The notes: generated by a model not told the origin, from the letters alone. DNA of 64,000 nucleotides from Comamonadaceae bacterium (GCA_027484105.1 JAIXUG010000005.1:186001-250000), one strand, 5' to 3'. Positions 16,198 to 25,940 are shown, numbered from the stretch's first letter. Translations and numbers: made by a program.

Positions 16198-16966
16198 GCG
16201 CCCTTGGGTTTGGGGCTTGCATGGGCGCATCGGCGTCCCGCAAGACGATGATGTCTTGCCTCAAGTCGTGCGCCCAAGCGCGGCGGTCGCGCCCCTGGGC
16301 AACTTGGGGTTCGCCAAAATGCAAAATGGCCTCAATGCGTTGGGCTTTCAGGGTCCGCCAGATGGAGCCGATCAAGGTGTCATCACCGATGTAGCAAGGC
16401 GCAAAGCTGGGCAAGCCACTGAGGGCATCGGTGAATTTCAGCGACAGGGGCTGAACCGGCGCTTGGGCATCAATGGCGGCCTGAATCAGGTTGGCGTGAA
16501 AAGGCAGCAGGTCTCGCCCATCGCTGGTGGTGCCCTCAGGAAACACGGCCACCACGTCACCGTTTTTCATGGCATCGGCCATGTCGCGCACCATGCGCAG
16601 CGCATCCTTTCGGCTGGTGCGCTCGATATAAAGAGTGCCCGCACCGGTGGCCAGCATGCCCACCAAGGGCCACGCACGGATGTCGGATTTCGAGACAAAT
16701 CGGCAATGCCGTGCGGCATGGATGACCAAAATGTCCAGCCAGGAAATGTGGTTACACACCAGCAATGCCGGGCCGGTGGCCACCGGCTGACCCAAAACCC
16801 GGACATGGACACCCCACAGCGCCAGGAACTTCAGCGCCCAGGCTTGAACCCGCATTTCGCGTTGCTCGGGCGCCCATTGGGGAAAGCGCAGGTAAATCGT
16901 CCACATGCCCACCAGCACATGCCACAGACCCCTGAGCAATTTCCAAATGGCGATCAATGAACGCAT
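16184..16966 (-). CDS. plsC: 1-acyl-sn-glycerol-3-phosphate acyltransferase (PlsC family)
   Basis: 260 residues. An N-terminal hydrophobic segment (KLLRGLWHVLVGMWTIYL) is followed by the catalytic NHISWLD box (NHxxxxD), the ADA-like segment GTLYIERTSRKDA, and the FPEGTTSDG box that binds the glycerol phosphate. It makes phosphatidic acid by acylating lysophosphatidic acid at the inner membrane. It is the last gene after the pyrimidine operon, 27 bp behind the PyrC'-type gene, and overlaps the convergent ATPase gene. Confidence 0.88.
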   Translation of the reverse strand: MRSLIAIWKLLRGLWHVLVGMWTIYLRFPQWAPEQREMRVQAWALKFLALWGVHVRVLGQPVATGPALLVCNHISWLDILVIHAARHCRFVSKSDIRAWPLVGMLATGAGTLYIERTSRKDALRMVRDMADAMKNGDVVAVFPEGTTSDGRDLLPFHANLIQAAIDAQAPVQPLSLKFTDALSGLPSFAPCYIGDDTLIGSIWRTLKAQRIEAILHFGEPQVAQGRDRRAWAHDLRQDIIVLRDADAPMQAPNPRALKPI

Positions 16967-16993
16967 GACGACCCGCTCGGCATCCAGACCGGC

Positions 16994-18289
16994 TCAGCGG
17001 GCTTCGAACGCCAATTGTCCGCCCACCACGGTCACCCGCACGCGGCCGGGTAACTCATAGCCCGAAAACGGGGTGCTCTTGCCCTGGCTGCGCAAGGTGG
17101 TTTCGCTCACCAGCCAGTGACCTTCGCTCGAAAGCACACACAGATCGGCCACGCCACCCACCGCCAAGTGACCCACCGAGTCTTGCAAATGGCCCAGCGC
17201 GGTGCCCAGCACGCGGGCCGGATCGGCCGTGATGCGCGAGAGCACTTGCGGTACAGGCAAGGCCGCCTCTTGGCCCCATTTCAGGGCCAGACTCCACAGC
17301 AGTTCCATGCCCGTGGCGCCGGGTTCGGCTTCGGCGAAAGGCAGGGCTTTGGCATCGGCATCGACCGGGGTGTGGTCCGAGACCAGCACATCGATCGTGC
17401 CATCGGCCAAACCCGCACGCAGGGCGTCGCGGTCACGCTGCTGGCGCAGCACTGGCGTCAAGCGCGCGCGGCTGTCAAAGTAGCCCATGTCGGCATCGGT
17501 CAGGTGCAGCGAGTTGATGCTCACATCGGCCGTCACGGGCAGGCCCTCGGCCTTGGCTTGGCGCACCAAGTCCACCCCTTGGGCACTGCTGATGCGGCAC
17601 AGATGCACGCGTGCACGGGTGCTGCGCACCAACTCAAAAATCGTGTGCAGGGCAATGGTCTCGGCGGCCACCGAGACCCCCGACAAGCCCATGCGGGTGG
17701 CCAGTGAACCACTGGCGGCCACACCCTTGCCCAAGTGCAGCTCTTGCGGTCGCAACCAGACCGTGAAGCCAAAGGTGCTGGCGTACTGCAAAGCACGTTG
17801 CAACACTTGCGTGCTGGGGATCGGCACCTCGGCCTGGCTGAAGCCCACGCAACCGGCATCGGTCAACTGGACCATCTCGGTCAGCACATCGCCTTTGAGG
17901 CCCACGGTGAGTGCGCCCAAAGGCAGCACGCGGGCCTGGTGCAGTTTTTCGGCGCGGTAGCGCAGCATCTCGACCAAACCCGGCTCGTCCAGCACCGGCT
18001 CGGTGTCGGGCGGGCAGACCAAGCTGGTCACGCCGCCCGCGACGGCCGCGGCCATTTCGCTCTCCAGCATGCCTGCATGCTCCTGGCCTGGCTCGCGCAG
18101 GCGCGCGGCCAGGTCCACAAGACCGGGGGCCACGATGCAACCCTTGGCATCGATCACACGGTTGGCGCTGAAGTCAGCCGGCGCTTGACCGATGGCCACG
18201 ATGCGTCCGGCGGCGATGGCCACATCGGCAGTCTGGTCAAAGCCGCTGGCAGGGTCGATGACGCGGCCGTTTTGAATGAGTAATTTCAT
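16994..18289 (-). CDS. Dihydroorotase-like protein lacking metal ligands (PyrC'-type)
   Basis: 431 residues from the ATG at 18289; a GTG at 18304 overlapping the pyrB stop is the alternative. It has the amidohydrolase fold, but the family's D-x-H-x-H motif reads D-L-A-A-R (residues 59-63, GLVDLAARLREPG), so the two histidines that bind zinc are gone. The later DHTPVD segment is kept. In Pseudomonas a similar inactive PyrC' is a structural partner of aspartate transcarbamoylase. Its place directly behind pyrB supports that role. A true catalytic dihydroorotase should be encoded elsewhere. Confidence 0.88.
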   Translation of the reverse strand: MKLLIQNGRVIDPASGFDQTADVAIAAGRIVAIGQAPADFSANRVIDAKGCIVAPGLVDLAARLREPGQEHAGMLESEMAAAVAGGVTSLVCPPDTEPVLDEPGLVEMLRYRAEKLHQARVLPLGALTVGLKGDVLTEMVQLTDAGCVGFSQAEVPIPSTQVLQRALQYASTFGFTVWLRPQELHLGKGVAASGSLATRMGLSGVSVAAETIALHTIFELVRSTRARVHLCRISSAQGVDLVRQAKAEGLPVTADVSINSLHLTDADMGYFDSRARLTPVLRQQRDRDALRAGLADGTIDVLVSDHTPVDADAKALPFAEAEPGATGMELLWSLALKWGQEAALPVPQVLSRITADPARVLGTALGHLQDSVGHLAVGGVADLCVLSSEGHWLVSETTLRSQGKSTPFSGYELPGRVRVTVVGGQLAFEAR

Positions 18290-18300
18290 GGTTTCAGTCC

Positions 18301-19266
18301 TCACGCCTCATTGCCCGCGACGATGCTCATGACCGCCATGCGCACCGCGATGCCAAAGGTCACCTGCGGCAGGATCACGCTTTGTTGGCCATCGACCACG
18401 GCCGAGTCGATCTCGACCCCCCGGTTGATCGGGCCGGGGTGCATGACGATGGCATCGGGCTTGGCCAGTTGCAGTTTTTCGGGCGTGAGGCCAAAGCTCT
18501 CGAAATATTCCTGGCTGGAGGGCAGCAGCGCGCCACTCATGCGTTCGTTTTGCAGGCGCAGCATGATGACCACGTCGCAGCCCTGGATGCCCTCTTCGAG
18601 GTTGTTGAACACGCGCACACCCATTTGCGCCATGTCCGCAGGCACCAAAGTCTTGGGGCCCACCACACGCACTTCGGCGCAGCCCAAGGTGGTGAGCGCG
18701 TGGATGTCCGAGCGCGCCACACGCGAGTGCAGCACGTCCCCCACGATGGCCACGGTGAGGTTGGCAAAGTCTTTTTTGTAGTGGCGGATGGTGTACATGT
18801 CCAGCAGCGCCTGCGTGGGGTGGGCGTGACGCCCGTCACCCGCGTTGACCACGTGCACATGGGGCGCGACATGTTGCGCGATCAGGTAGGGCGCGCCCGA
18901 CTCGCTGTGGCGCACCACGAAGATGTCGGCGGCCATCGCACTCAGGTTGGCGATGGTGTCGAGCAGCGACTCGCCTTTGCTGGCCGACGAGCGGGCGATG
19001 TCGAGCGTGTAGACGTCGGCCGACAGGCGGGTGGCGGCGATGTCGAAGGTGGTGCGGGTGCGGGTGCTGTTTTCAAAAAACAGGTTGAACACGCTTTTGC
19101 CGCGCAAGAGCGGCACCTTTTTCACTTCGCGGTCGCTCACGCTGACGAAGCTGGCCGCCGTGTCGAGAATGTGCGTGAGGATGTCCTTGGACAGGCCTTC
19201 GGTGGAGAGCAGGTGGATCAGCTCGCCGTTTTTGTTGAGTTGGGGGTTGTTGCGTTTGTAGAGCAT
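18301..19266 (-). CDS. pyrB: Aspartate carbamoyltransferase catalytic chain
   Basis: 321 residues with an AGGTGATC ribosome site. It joins carbamoyl phosphate and aspartate, the first committed step of pyrimidine synthesis. The carbamoyl-phosphate-binding motif [11 protein letters not shown] lies near residues 63-73, the HPTQALLD motif near 146-153, and [13 protein letters not shown] near 274-286. It has the same length as class A bacterial ATCases that assemble with PyrC'. It is encoded between pyrR and the pyrC' gene in one operon with short gaps. Confidence 0.95.
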   Translation of the reverse strand: MLYKRNNPQLNKNGELIHLLSTEGLSKDILTHILDTAASFVSVSDREVKKVPLLRGKSVFNLFFENSTRTRTTFDIAATRLSADVYTLDIARSSASKGESLLDTIANLSAMAADIFVVRHSESGAPYLIAQHVAPHVHVVNAGDGRHAHPTQALLDMYTIRHYKKDFANLTVAIVGDVLHSRVARSDIHALTTLGCAEVRVVGPKTLVPADMAQMGVRVFNNLEEGIQGCDVVIMLRLQNERMSGALLPSSQEYFESFGLTPEKLQLAKPDAIVMHPGPINRGVEIDSAVVDGQQSVILPQVTFGIAVRMAVMSIVAGNEA

Positions 19267-19282
19267 CTTGTGATCACCTCAT

Positions 19283-19783
19283 TCAGGCTTTGTTCTCCAC
19301 GTCAAAACTGAACCGTCCCGCCGCATCGCGGGCCAGCGCCAGCGACTGCGTCTCGGGCAGGGCCACGCGAGCGGCGGCGTAGTCGGCCTGCACCGGCAGC
19401 TGACGCCCGCCCCGGTCCACCAGCACCGCCAGCTGCACACGGGCGGGGCGACCGTAGTCAAAAATCTCGTTGAGCACCGCACGGATGGTGCGGCCGGTGT
19501 AGAGCACATCGTCCAGCACCAGAATGTCGGCACCATCGACCTCAAAAGGCAGATGGGTTTGCCCCCCGGCCGACAGGCCTCGCTGGGCAAAGTCATCGCG
19601 GTGCATGACCGAGGACACCTGCCCCGACTCGCCGCTCAGGCCCAGGTCTCGTTGCAGTCGCTCGGCCAACCAAGCCCCGCCGGAAGTGATGCCCACCAAA
19701 CGGGTATTGGCCTGGCACAGGCTGCGCACACCGCGCAGCAATTCTTGATACAAGGCCTCGGCGTTCAAAGCAAGGGCACTCAT
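19283..19783 (-). CDS. pyrR: PyrR-type uracil phosphoribosyltransferase / pyrimidine regulator
   Basis: 166 residues. The PRPP-binding motif DDVLYTGRTIRAVL marks the type I phosphoribosyltransferase fold, and RVALPETQSLALARDAAGRFSFDVE ends the protein as in PyrR. In Bacillus PyrR binds pyr mRNA; in proteobacteria its regulatory role is less clear and it may act mainly in salvage. The start overlaps the ruvX stop (ATGA at 19780-19783), so the genes are translationally coupled. Confidence 0.92.
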   Translation of the reverse strand: MSALALNAEALYQELLRGVRSLCQANTRLVGITSGGAWLAERLQRDLGLSGESGQVSSVMHRDDFAQRGLSAGGQTHLPFEVDGADILVLDDVLYTGRTIRAVLNEIFDYGRPARVQLAVLVDRGGRQLPVQADYAAARVALPETQSLALARDAAGRFSFDVENKA

Positions 19784-20190
19784 GGCAGCTTCCTTAAAAA
19801 TTGGTCCAGGATGATCGCCGCCGCGGCCGCATCGGCGTCTTTGGCGCCCTGCGAATGGGCTTCGGTGGTGGTGTAGCGCTCGTCCACCTCATACACCGAC
19901 AGGCCAAAACGGCCGCGCAACTGGCGACCAAACTTGCGGGCGCGCAAGGTGTTTTCGTGTTCACCACCGTCGGGGTGGGTGGGCACGCCGATCACCAGCG
20001 CATCGGGCTGCCACTCCTGAATGCGTTTGGCGATGTGCTCAAAACGGGCATCGCCCTCGGCGGCAATCGTGCCTTGCGGGGTGGCGGTTTTCATCAGTCG
20101 GTTGCCCACGGCCACGCCCGTGCGTTTGAGGCCGTAGTCAAAGGCCAGAAAGCTTTGCTGGTTGGGGGGCACCACCCACTCGTCGTTCAT
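19780..20190 (-). CDS. ruvX: RuvX/YqgF Holliday-junction resolvase-like protein
   Basis: 136 residues. An RNase H-like fold is shown by FLAFDYGLKRTGVAVGN at the N-terminus (catalytic Asp), VIGVPTHPDGGEHENT in the middle and VDERYTTTEAHSQGAKDADAAAAAIILDQFL at the C-terminus, with the remaining acidic residues. YqgF proteins are linked to 16S rRNA 5' processing or junction resolution. It overlaps algH upstream and pyrR downstream by four bases each, a common proteobacterial arrangement. Confidence 0.93.
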   Translation of the reverse strand: MNDEWVVPPNQQSFLAFDYGLKRTGVAVGNRLMKTATPQGTIAAEGDARFEHIAKRIQEWQPDALVIGVPTHPDGGEHENTLRARKFGRQLRGRFGLSVYEVDERYTTTEAHSQGAKDADAAAAAIILDQFLRKLP

Positions 20191-20786
20191 GCGTGCCCCG
20201 CGTCTGGCGAGAGCATCCAGCTTTTGAGGCCCAGCAGGTCCAGGGCGCGGTCGTAGCGTTCGGCCATGGGCACTTCAAACACGACATCGGCGCTGGCAGG
20301 CACGGTCAGCCAGGCGTTTTCGCTCAATTCCGATTCGAGCTGCCCCTCCCCCCAGGAGGCATAGCCCAAGGTGATCAACACCCTGCGCGGGCCTGCGCCC
20401 GAAGACAGGGCTTCCAGCACATCACGGGAGGTGGTCATCTCCAGGCCCCCGGGTACCGTCAAGGTGGAGGCATAAACCGAGCCTGCCTCTGGCTCGGGCT
20501 TGTCCATGCGCATCGGGTCGTGCAGCACAAAGCCGCGCTCGGTCTGCACCGGGCCTCCGTGGCCAACCGGATTTGACAGGAGGTCTTGCCGGCGCAGGGT
20601 CAGGTCCACCTTGTCAAACAGATGGCCCATGCTGATGTCGGCGGGTTTGTTGATGATCAGGCCCATGGCCCCGTGAGGGGTGTGCTCACACATGTAAATG
20701 ACGCTGCGGGCGAATGTCTCGTCTTCCAACCCGGGCATGGCGATCAGGAAATGATGCTTGAGGTCGATGGAGGCACAATCGGTCAT
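20187..20786 (-). CDS. algH: YqgE/AlgH family protein
   Basis: 199 residues with the family landmarks: HHFLIAMPGLEDETFARSVIYMCEHTPHGAMGLIINKP at the start, GGPVQTERGFVLH in the middle, and LGYASWGEGQLESELSENAWLTVPA towards the end. The exact molecular function is unknown; the family was named from alginate control in Pseudomonas. It is the first gene of the leftward algH-ruvX-pyrR-pyrB-pyrC'-plsC operon and faces the photolyase gene across a 73-bp gap that should hold both promoters. Confidence 0.92.
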   Translation of the reverse strand: MTDCASIDLKHHFLIAMPGLEDETFARSVIYMCEHTPHGAMGLIINKPADISMGHLFDKVDLTLRRQDLLSNPVGHGGPVQTERGFVLHDPMRMDKPEPEAGSVYASTLTVPGGLEMTTSRDVLEALSSGAGPRRVLITLGYASWGEGQLESELSENAWLTVPASADVVFEVPMAERYDRALDLLGLKSWMLSPDAGHA

Positions 20787-20859
20787 GCACCGATTTTAGC
20801 GGCTTGGCCTGCCCGACGGGCCCGACGCGGTATCCACCCTCCCAACCCGGAAAACCCTG

Positions 20860-22335
20860 ATGGCAACCCCTTTTTCTTGCGGTCTGGTCTGGCTGCGGCG
20901 CGATTTGCGCGTGAGCGACCACGCGGCTTTGCACCAGGCCCTCCAGCATTGCCAGCAGGTGCATGTGGTGTTTGTGTTCGACACCGAGATCCTGGACGCC
21001 CTGCCCCGCGCCGACCGCCGGGTCGAATTCATCCGCGAGTCGCTGGTCGAGGTGGACGCCCGTTTGCGCGAACTGTCTGGCCACCCGCAAGCGGGCCTGA
21101 TCGTGCGCCATGGCGTGGCCAAGGACAAAATCGTCAAACTGGCCAAACACCTGCAAGCCCAAGCGGTGTTTGCCAACCACGACGACGAGCCCCTGGCGCT
21201 GGCGCGCGACATCCAGGTGCGCGGCCACCTGGCCGACCACGGCATCGTGCTGCACACCTTCAAGGACCATGTCATCTTTGAGCGCCATGAGGTGTTGACC
21301 CAGTCGGCCAAGCCCTTCAGCGTGTTCACGCCTTACAAAAACGCTTGGCTGAAAAAAATCACCCCCGAAGACCTGCAGGCTTTCGAGGTGGCCCCCATGG
21401 CAAGTCGCCTGGCCCCCCGCCCTGACGATCTGGCGCAGCCGGTGCCCAGCCTGCAAGACATCGGTTTTGAGCCCACCAACCTGCAAGCCCTGAAAATCCC
21501 CACGGGCGAATCGGGTGCCCAAGCTTTGTTGCAGGACTTTTTGACCCGCATCGACACCTACGAAGACACACGCAACTTCCCTGCGGTCAAAGGCCCCAGC
21601 TATTTGAGTGTGCACCTGCGATTTGGCACGGTGTCGATCCGCCAGCTGGCGCGCGAGGCACATCCGCGCATGCTGGCAGGCAGCGTGGGCGCCGGCGTGT
21701 GGCTGTCCGAGCTGATTTGGCGTGACTTTTATGTGCAGGTGTTGCACAACTTCGGGCATGTCGGGCACGGGCAAAGCTTCAAGCCCGAATACGATGCCAT
21801 CCGCTGGGAACACGGCCCCCACGCCCACAAACTGTTTGAGGCCTGGTGCCAAGCCCGCACCGGCTACCCCTTGGTGGACGCGGCCATGCGCCAAATTAAC
21901 CAGACGGGCTACATGCACAACCGCCTGCGCATGGTGGTGGCCAGCTTTCTGGTCAAGGATTTGGGCATCGACTGGCGTTGGGGCGAAAAGTACTTCGCCA
22001 CCCACCTGAACGACTTTGATTTGTCGGCCAACAACGGCGGCTGGCAGTGGGCCAGCTCCAGTGGCTGTGACGCGCAGCCTTACTTTCGCATCTTCAACCC
22101 GACGAGCCAAAGCGAAAAGTTCGATCCCGAGGGCAAATTCATCCGCCGCTATGTGCCAGAGTTGGCGGCCTTGCCCACGGCGGCACTGCATGCGCCCTGG
22201 CTGGCCAAGCCACTGGAGTTGCAAGAGGCCGGCGTGGTCATCGGCAAAACCTACCCTGCGCCCATCGTGGACCATGCCCAAGCGCGAGACAAAACCTTGG
22301 CGCGGTACGCCGTGGTCAAGAAAAAAGCCGCCTGA
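20860..22335 (+). CDS. phrB: Deoxyribodipyrimidine photolyase (class I CPD type)
   Basis: 491 residues. The N-terminal antenna-binding domain starts LVWLRRDLRVSDHAALHQAL. The C-terminal FAD domain has LSVHLRFGTVSIRQL, WLSELIWRDFYVQVL, TGYPLVDAAMRQINQTGYMHNRLRM and ANNGGWQWASSSGCDAQPYFRIFNP. These are the classic photolyase motifs. The enzyme uses light to split cyclobutane pyrimidine dimers, which fits a surface-water organism. A cryptochrome role cannot be excluded by sequence alone. Confidence 0.93.
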   Translation: MATPFSCGLVWLRRDLRVSDHAALHQALQHCQQVHVVFVFDTEILDALPRADRRVEFIRESLVEVDARLRELSGHPQAGLIVRHGVAKDKIVKLAKHLQAQAVFANHDDEPLALARDIQVRGHLADHGIVLHTFKDHVIFERHEVLTQSAKPFSVFTPYKNAWLKKITPEDLQAFEVAPMASRLAPRPDDLAQPVPSLQDIGFEPTNLQALKIPTGESGAQALLQDFLTRIDTYEDTRNFPAVKGPSYLSVHLRFGTVSIRQLAREAHPRMLAGSVGAGVWLSELIWRDFYVQVLHNFGHVGHGQSFKPEYDAIRWEHGPHAHKLFEAWCQARTGYPLVDAAMRQINQTGYMHNRLRMVVASFLVKDLGIDWRWGEKYFATHLNDFDLSANNGGWQWASSSGCDAQPYFRIFNPTSQSEKFDPEGKFIRRYVPELAALPTAALHAPWLAKPLELQEAGVVIGKTYPAPIVDHAQARDKTLARYAVVKKKAA

Positions 22336-22376
22336 AGGGACGGCTTGGGGTCAGCGCCTCAGATCGGTCAGATCTG

Positions 22377-22547
22377 TCAGATCGCCACCATCTCGAAATC
22401 TTCCTTGCGGGCAGCGCACTCAGGGCAAGTCCAGTTCATGGGGACATCTTCCCATTTGGTGCCCGGCGCAATGCCGTGCTCGGGGTCACCCTCGGCCTCA
22501 TCGTAAATCCAGCCGCAAATCAAGCACATCCAAGTTTTGTGTTCCAT
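22377..22547 (-). CDS. Rubredoxin
   Basis: 56 residues from the ATG at 22547. Two CxxCG/CPxC knuckles bind one iron: MCLICGWIYDEAEG at 8-21 and TCPECAARKEDFEMV at the end. The spacing PGTKWEDVPMNW between them is standard. It acts as a small one-electron carrier in the cytoplasm. It is divergent from thiD, a pairing I know from other betaproteobacteria. Confidence 0.95.
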   Translation of the reverse strand: MEHKTWMCLICGWIYDEAEGDPEHGIAPGTKWEDVPMNWTCPECAARKEDFEMVAI

Positions 22548-22650
22548 CACCGTGTCACATTCAGAGAGTCGAATAGAATGAATTGATTGTATCGGCCCGC
22601 CCAACACCCCCTGTTCAGCGGATTCGAAGCCCCTGAGATTCGACTTTTGA

Positions 22651-23595
22651 ATGACCGATTCCAGTCCTGAAATTTCCGACATTGAGCAGGTCTTGACCGA
22701 TGAAGAGTCGGCCTCCTTGGCATGCGTCTTGTCCTTCAATGCCAATGACCCCAGTGGCGCAGGCGGCTTGAGCTGCGACGCGGTGGCCATGGCCTCGGTC
22801 GGGGCGCATTGCTTGCCTGTTTGCACCGGGGCCTATGTGCGTGACACCAGCAGCATCACCGACTTTTACCCTTTGGACGAAGAAGCCGTGAACGACCAGG
22901 CCCGTGCCATGGCCGAAGACGTGCCGGTGCAGGTGATCAAGGTCGGCTTTGTCGGCACCCCCGAGAGCCTGGCCATGATCGCGGAATTGGCCGACGACTA
23001 CGACGGGGTGCCGGTGGTGGCCTACATGCCCAATCTGTCGTGGTGGGAAGAAGACAAGATCGATGCCTACCTGGACGCCTTTCGCGAACTGTTGTTGCCC
23101 CAAACCAGTGTGCTGGTGGGTCATCACAGCACACTGCGCCGCTGGTTGTTGCCCGATTGGACTGGCGAGCGCAACCCCGGCCCTCGTGACATTGCCAAAG
23201 CAGCCGCCGAGTTGGGCGTGCCCTACACCCTGGTCACTGGCCTGCCCTTACCCGAGCAACACATCGACAACGTACTGGCCACGCCGGAGACGGTGCTGGG
23301 ACACGAAAAGTTTGAACGCATCGAGGCGGTGTTTGCAGGCGCAGGTGACACCCTGTCAGCGGCTTTGGCCGCCTTGTTGGCCACCGGCATGGACCTGCCC
23401 GAAGCCAGCAGCGAAGCCCTGCACTACCTCGACCGCTGCCTCGACGAAGGTTTTCGGCCCGGCATGGGCCAGGTCATTCCGGACCGCTTGTTCTGGGCGC
23501 TGCCCGAGGACGAGGAAAGCCCCGACGAAGAAGGGTCCGAAGTACACCCCGGTGCTGATTACTTTGAAGTGCCATTCAACGAAACCAAACATTGA
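22651..23595 (+). CDS. thiD: Hydroxymethylpyrimidine / phosphomethylpyrimidine kinase
   Basis: 314 residues. The ribokinase-like fold shows [33 protein letters not shown] at the N-terminus and the anion-hole motif [14 protein letters not shown] at the C-terminus (catalytic Asp). It phosphorylates HMP and HMP-P in thiamine synthesis. The acidic tail ([13 protein letters not shown]) and the length exceed the usual 265 residues, which is typical of the betaproteobacterial form next to hemL. It lies 23 bp before hemL. Confidence 0.88.
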   Translation: MTDSSPEISDIEQVLTDEESASLACVLSFNANDPSGAGGLSCDAVAMASVGAHCLPVCTGAYVRDTSSITDFYPLDEEAVNDQARAMAEDVPVQVIKVGFVGTPESLAMIAELADDYDGVPVVAYMPNLSWWEEDKIDAYLDAFRELLLPQTSVLVGHHSTLRRWLLPDWTGERNPGPRDIAKAAAELGVPYTLVTGLPLPEQHIDNVLATPETVLGHEKFERIEAVFAGAGDTLSAALAALLATGMDLPEASSEALHYLDRCLDEGFRPGMGQVIPDRLFWALPEDEESPDEEGSEVHPGADYFEVPFNETKH

Positions 23596-23618
23596 AGCTT
23601 GAGACAAAGACACACACC

Positions 23619-24914
23619 ATGACCGACCGCAACCAAACCCTATTTGACCGTGCAGCCCAAGTGATCCCTGGAGGCGTCAACTCGCCTGTGCGCGCTTTTC
23701 GCGCCGTGGGCGGCACGCCGCGCTTTGTGCAACGCGCCCAAGGCGCCTATTTCTGGGACGCCAATGGCCAGAAATACATCGACTACATCGGCTCCTGGGG
23801 CCCGATGATCCTGGGCCATGGCAATCCGGCCGTGCTTGAAGCGGTGCAAAAAGCGGCACTAGACGGCTTCTCGTTTGGTGCCCCCACCGAGCGCGAGATC
23901 GAGCTGGCCGAAGAAATCCTGAAACACGTGCCGTCCATGGAAATGGTGCGCCTGGTCAGCTCGGGCACCGAAGCAGGCATGAGCGCGCTGCGCCTGGCCC
24001 GTGGCGCCACCGGCCGCACCAAGTTCATCAAGTTTGAAGGCTGCTACCACGGCCATGCCGATGCGCTGCTGGTCAAGGCCGGCTCGGGCCTGGCCACCTT
24101 TGGCAACCCCACCAGCGCTGGCGTGCCGCCCGAGGTGGTGCGTGACACCCTGGTGCTCGAATACAACAACATCCAGCAACTGGAAGAAGCCTTTGCCCTG
24201 CACGGCCAGGAATTGGCCTGCGTGATGATCGAGCCGATTGCAGGCAATATGAACTTTGTGCGCGCCAGCGTGCCCTTCATGACGCGTTGCCGCGAACTGT
24301 GCACCCAGCACGGTGCGCTGCTGGTGTTTGACGAAGTGATGTCGGGTTTCCGCGTGGCCTTGGGCAGCGCGCAAAGCGTTTACGCCAAAGCCATTCCCGG
24401 CTTCAAGCCCGACATGACGGTGCTGGGCAAAGTGATTGGTGGCGGCATGCCGCTGGCCGCCTTTGGTGGTCCGCGCGAGATCATGCGCCAGTTGGCCCCC
24501 ACCGGCCCGGTCTACCAGGCGGGCACCTTGAGCGGCAACCCGGTGGCCACCGCTTGCGGCTTGGCCACTTTGCGTGAAATCGCCAAACCCGGATTTTGGG
24601 ACGCCTTGAGCGCGCGCACCCAAAGCTTGGTCGATGGCCTCAAAGGCGCCGCCGCCAGCGCGGGTGTGCCTTTCAGCGCCGATTGCCAAGGCGGCATGTT
24701 CGGCTTTTTCTTGCTGCCTGAGTTGGCGCAAAACTACACCCAGGTCATGACCAGCGACAGCCCCAAGTTCAACAAACTGTTCCACGGATTGCTGGGCGGG
24801 GGTGTCTACATCGCCCCCGCTTTGTACGAAGCTGGTTTTGTCAGCGCCGCCCACACCGAAGCCGACATCGCCGAGACCGTGCGCGTGGCAGGCGAAGTGT
24901 TCAAAACGCTTTGA
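23619..24914 (+). CDS. hemL: Glutamate-1-semialdehyde 2,1-aminomutase
   Basis: 431 residues from the ATG at 23619; a TTG nine codons upstream is less likely. It is a PLP enzyme that makes 5-aminolevulinate in the C5 haem pathway. Visible landmarks are [16 protein letters not shown] near the start, the gabaculine-site region [27 protein letters not shown] (cofactor Asp) and [17 protein letters not shown] with the PLP lysine. It follows thiD on the same strand. Confidence 0.95.
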   Translation: MTDRNQTLFDRAAQVIPGGVNSPVRAFRAVGGTPRFVQRAQGAYFWDANGQKYIDYIGSWGPMILGHGNPAVLEAVQKAALDGFSFGAPTEREIELAEEILKHVPSMEMVRLVSSGTEAGMSALRLARGATGRTKFIKFEGCYHGHADALLVKAGSGLATFGNPTSAGVPPEVVRDTLVLEYNNIQQLEEAFALHGQELACVMIEPIAGNMNFVRASVPFMTRCRELCTQHGALLVFDEVMSGFRVALGSAQSVYAKAIPGFKPDMTVLGKVIGGGMPLAAFGGPREIMRQLAPTGPVYQAGTLSGNPVATACGLATLREIAKPGFWDALSARTQSLVDGLKGAAASAGVPFSADCQGGMFGFFLLPELAQNYTQVMTSDSPKFNKLFHGLLGGGVYIAPALYEAGFVSAAHTEADIAETVRVAGEVFKTL

Positions 24915-24922
24915 TCTGAAAC

Positions 24923-25393
24923 ATGAAACGCCAGGCCTGTCTGATCTGCATCGGCCTGAGCGGCCTGTGCAGCCCAGCACATGCCCAATTGGACGCCAGT
25001 CGCCTGTGGCTCAATGCCGGGTTTTATTCGGCGCACTTTGACACCGACCAAGGTCTGCGCAATGCCAACCCGGGCCTCGGCTTTGAATACGCCCTGAACG
25101 ACACCTGGAGCGTCACCGCCGGGCGCTTTCGCAACAGCAACAACGCCAACTCCAGCTACGCTGGCGCCTACTACCAACCTTGGCGCATGGGGAATGTGAA
25201 ACTCGGCGTGGTGGCCGGGTTCTTCAACGGTTACCCGAATGCGTTTGACGGCGGCTGGTTTCCGGCGCTCATTCCCACCGCCAGTCTCGAACGCGGGCAT
25301 TGGGGCCTGAATGTGGCTTGGGTGCCGTCTCTAGACAACAGGCTGTATGGCGCGGTCAGCTTCCAACTCAAATACCGCTGGCGTGCGGATTGA
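24923..25393 (+). CDS. Exported beta-barrel-like protein of unknown function
   Basis: 156 residues with a signal peptide ending PAHAQ near residue 22. The mature part is rich in alternating aromatic and glycine-bearing strands (LWLNAGFYSAHF, LGFEYALNDTWSVTAGRFRNS, VKLGVVAGFFNGYP, GLNVAWVPSLDNRLYGAVSFQLKYRW) and ends in an aromatic strand, as small outer-membrane barrels do. The shape recalls PagP-like proteins, but I cannot see the catalytic pattern, so lipid A acylation is not claimed. It follows hemL by 8 bp and may be co-transcribed. Confidence 0.7.
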   Translation: MKRQACLICIGLSGLCSPAHAQLDASRLWLNAGFYSAHFDTDQGLRNANPGLGFEYALNDTWSVTAGRFRNSNNANSSYAGAYYQPWRMGNVKLGVVAGFFNGYPNAFDGGWFPALIPTASLERGHWGLNVAWVPSLDNRLYGAVSFQLKYRWRAD

Positions 25394-25395
25394 GC

Positions 25396-25860
25396 TCATC
25401 GCTTCATGGGCACAAAACTGGCCCGCGCCTCGGTGTCGAGTTCGGAGTTGAGCAAGTGCAAAAGGCTCAAGAATTGAGCGCGCTGCGCATCGCTGAAGGG
25501 GCTGAGCAGGGTTTCGTACGCTTGTTGCACAGGCTTTTGGGCCTGGCGTAACAACTCGGCACCTGCCGGGCTCAAGCGCACCGCCATCTGTCTGCGGTTA
25601 TCGGCAGACACCGCGCGTTGACAAAACCCGCGGTCCTCCAGCCCCTTGATGACCCGCAGCACCGTGACCTTGTCAAAAGCCAAGGCCCGCGCCAGGCTCG
25701 ATTGGTCAATGCCCGGTTGTTCTTGCATCACCCTCAAGACGCCGTATTGGGCAGGGGTCAAAGCCAGTTCGGCGCAGGCCCGCTCAAAAATCGATGCAGA
25801 GATTTGGTGCGCTCTGCGCAACAAGAAACCCGGTCGCTGGTAAATGTCGTCTGTGGCCAT
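25396..25860 (-). CDS. MarR-family transcriptional regulator
   Basis: 154 residues. The winged helix is LTPAQYGVLRVMQEQPGIDQSSLARALAFDKVTVLRVIKGLEDRGFCQRAVSADNRRQMAVRLSPAGAELL, including the family wing with D-NRR. Flanking helices form the dimer interface. It is divergent from the Bug-type binding protein gene. A palindrome between them (25909-25924) recurs upstream of the monooxygenase gene at 28158, which makes these three genes a likely regulon. Its ligand would be an aromatic acid or an intermediate, by analogy with other MarR catabolic repressors. Confidence 0.88.
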   Translation of the reverse strand: MATDDIYQRPGFLLRRAHQISASIFERACAELALTPAQYGVLRVMQEQPGIDQSSLARALAFDKVTVLRVIKGLEDRGFCQRAVSADNRRQMAVRLSPAGAELLRQAQKPVQQAYETLLSPFSDAQRAQFLSLLHLLNSELDTEARASFVPMKR

Positions 25861-25908
25861 GTGTCAGGGATTCTATGGATTAAGCGCGCAAGTCAACTCG
25901 TCAATAAT

Positions 25909-25924
25909 CGTTGGCATACTAACG
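25909..25924. promoter_or_regulatory. Candidate MarR operator, copy 1
   Basis: CGTTGGCATACTAACG, an imperfect palindrome with CGTT/AACG ends, lies 17 bp before the Bug gene start and 49 bp before the divergent marR start. Twelve of its 16 bases match the copy at 28179-28194. An ATC or TATC context precedes both. Confidence 0.6.
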
Positions 25925-25940
25925 CATGGAGAGTCTGCCA

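Noticed and set aside
20686-22281. 531-codon open frame on the minus strand
   Set aside because: Antisense to the photolyase gene, which carries all photolyase motifs.
24923-25393. PagP lipid A palmitoyltransferase
   Set aside because: Length and barrel pattern are similar, but the catalytic His/Asp/Ser arrangement could not be identified, so only a beta-barrel call is made.
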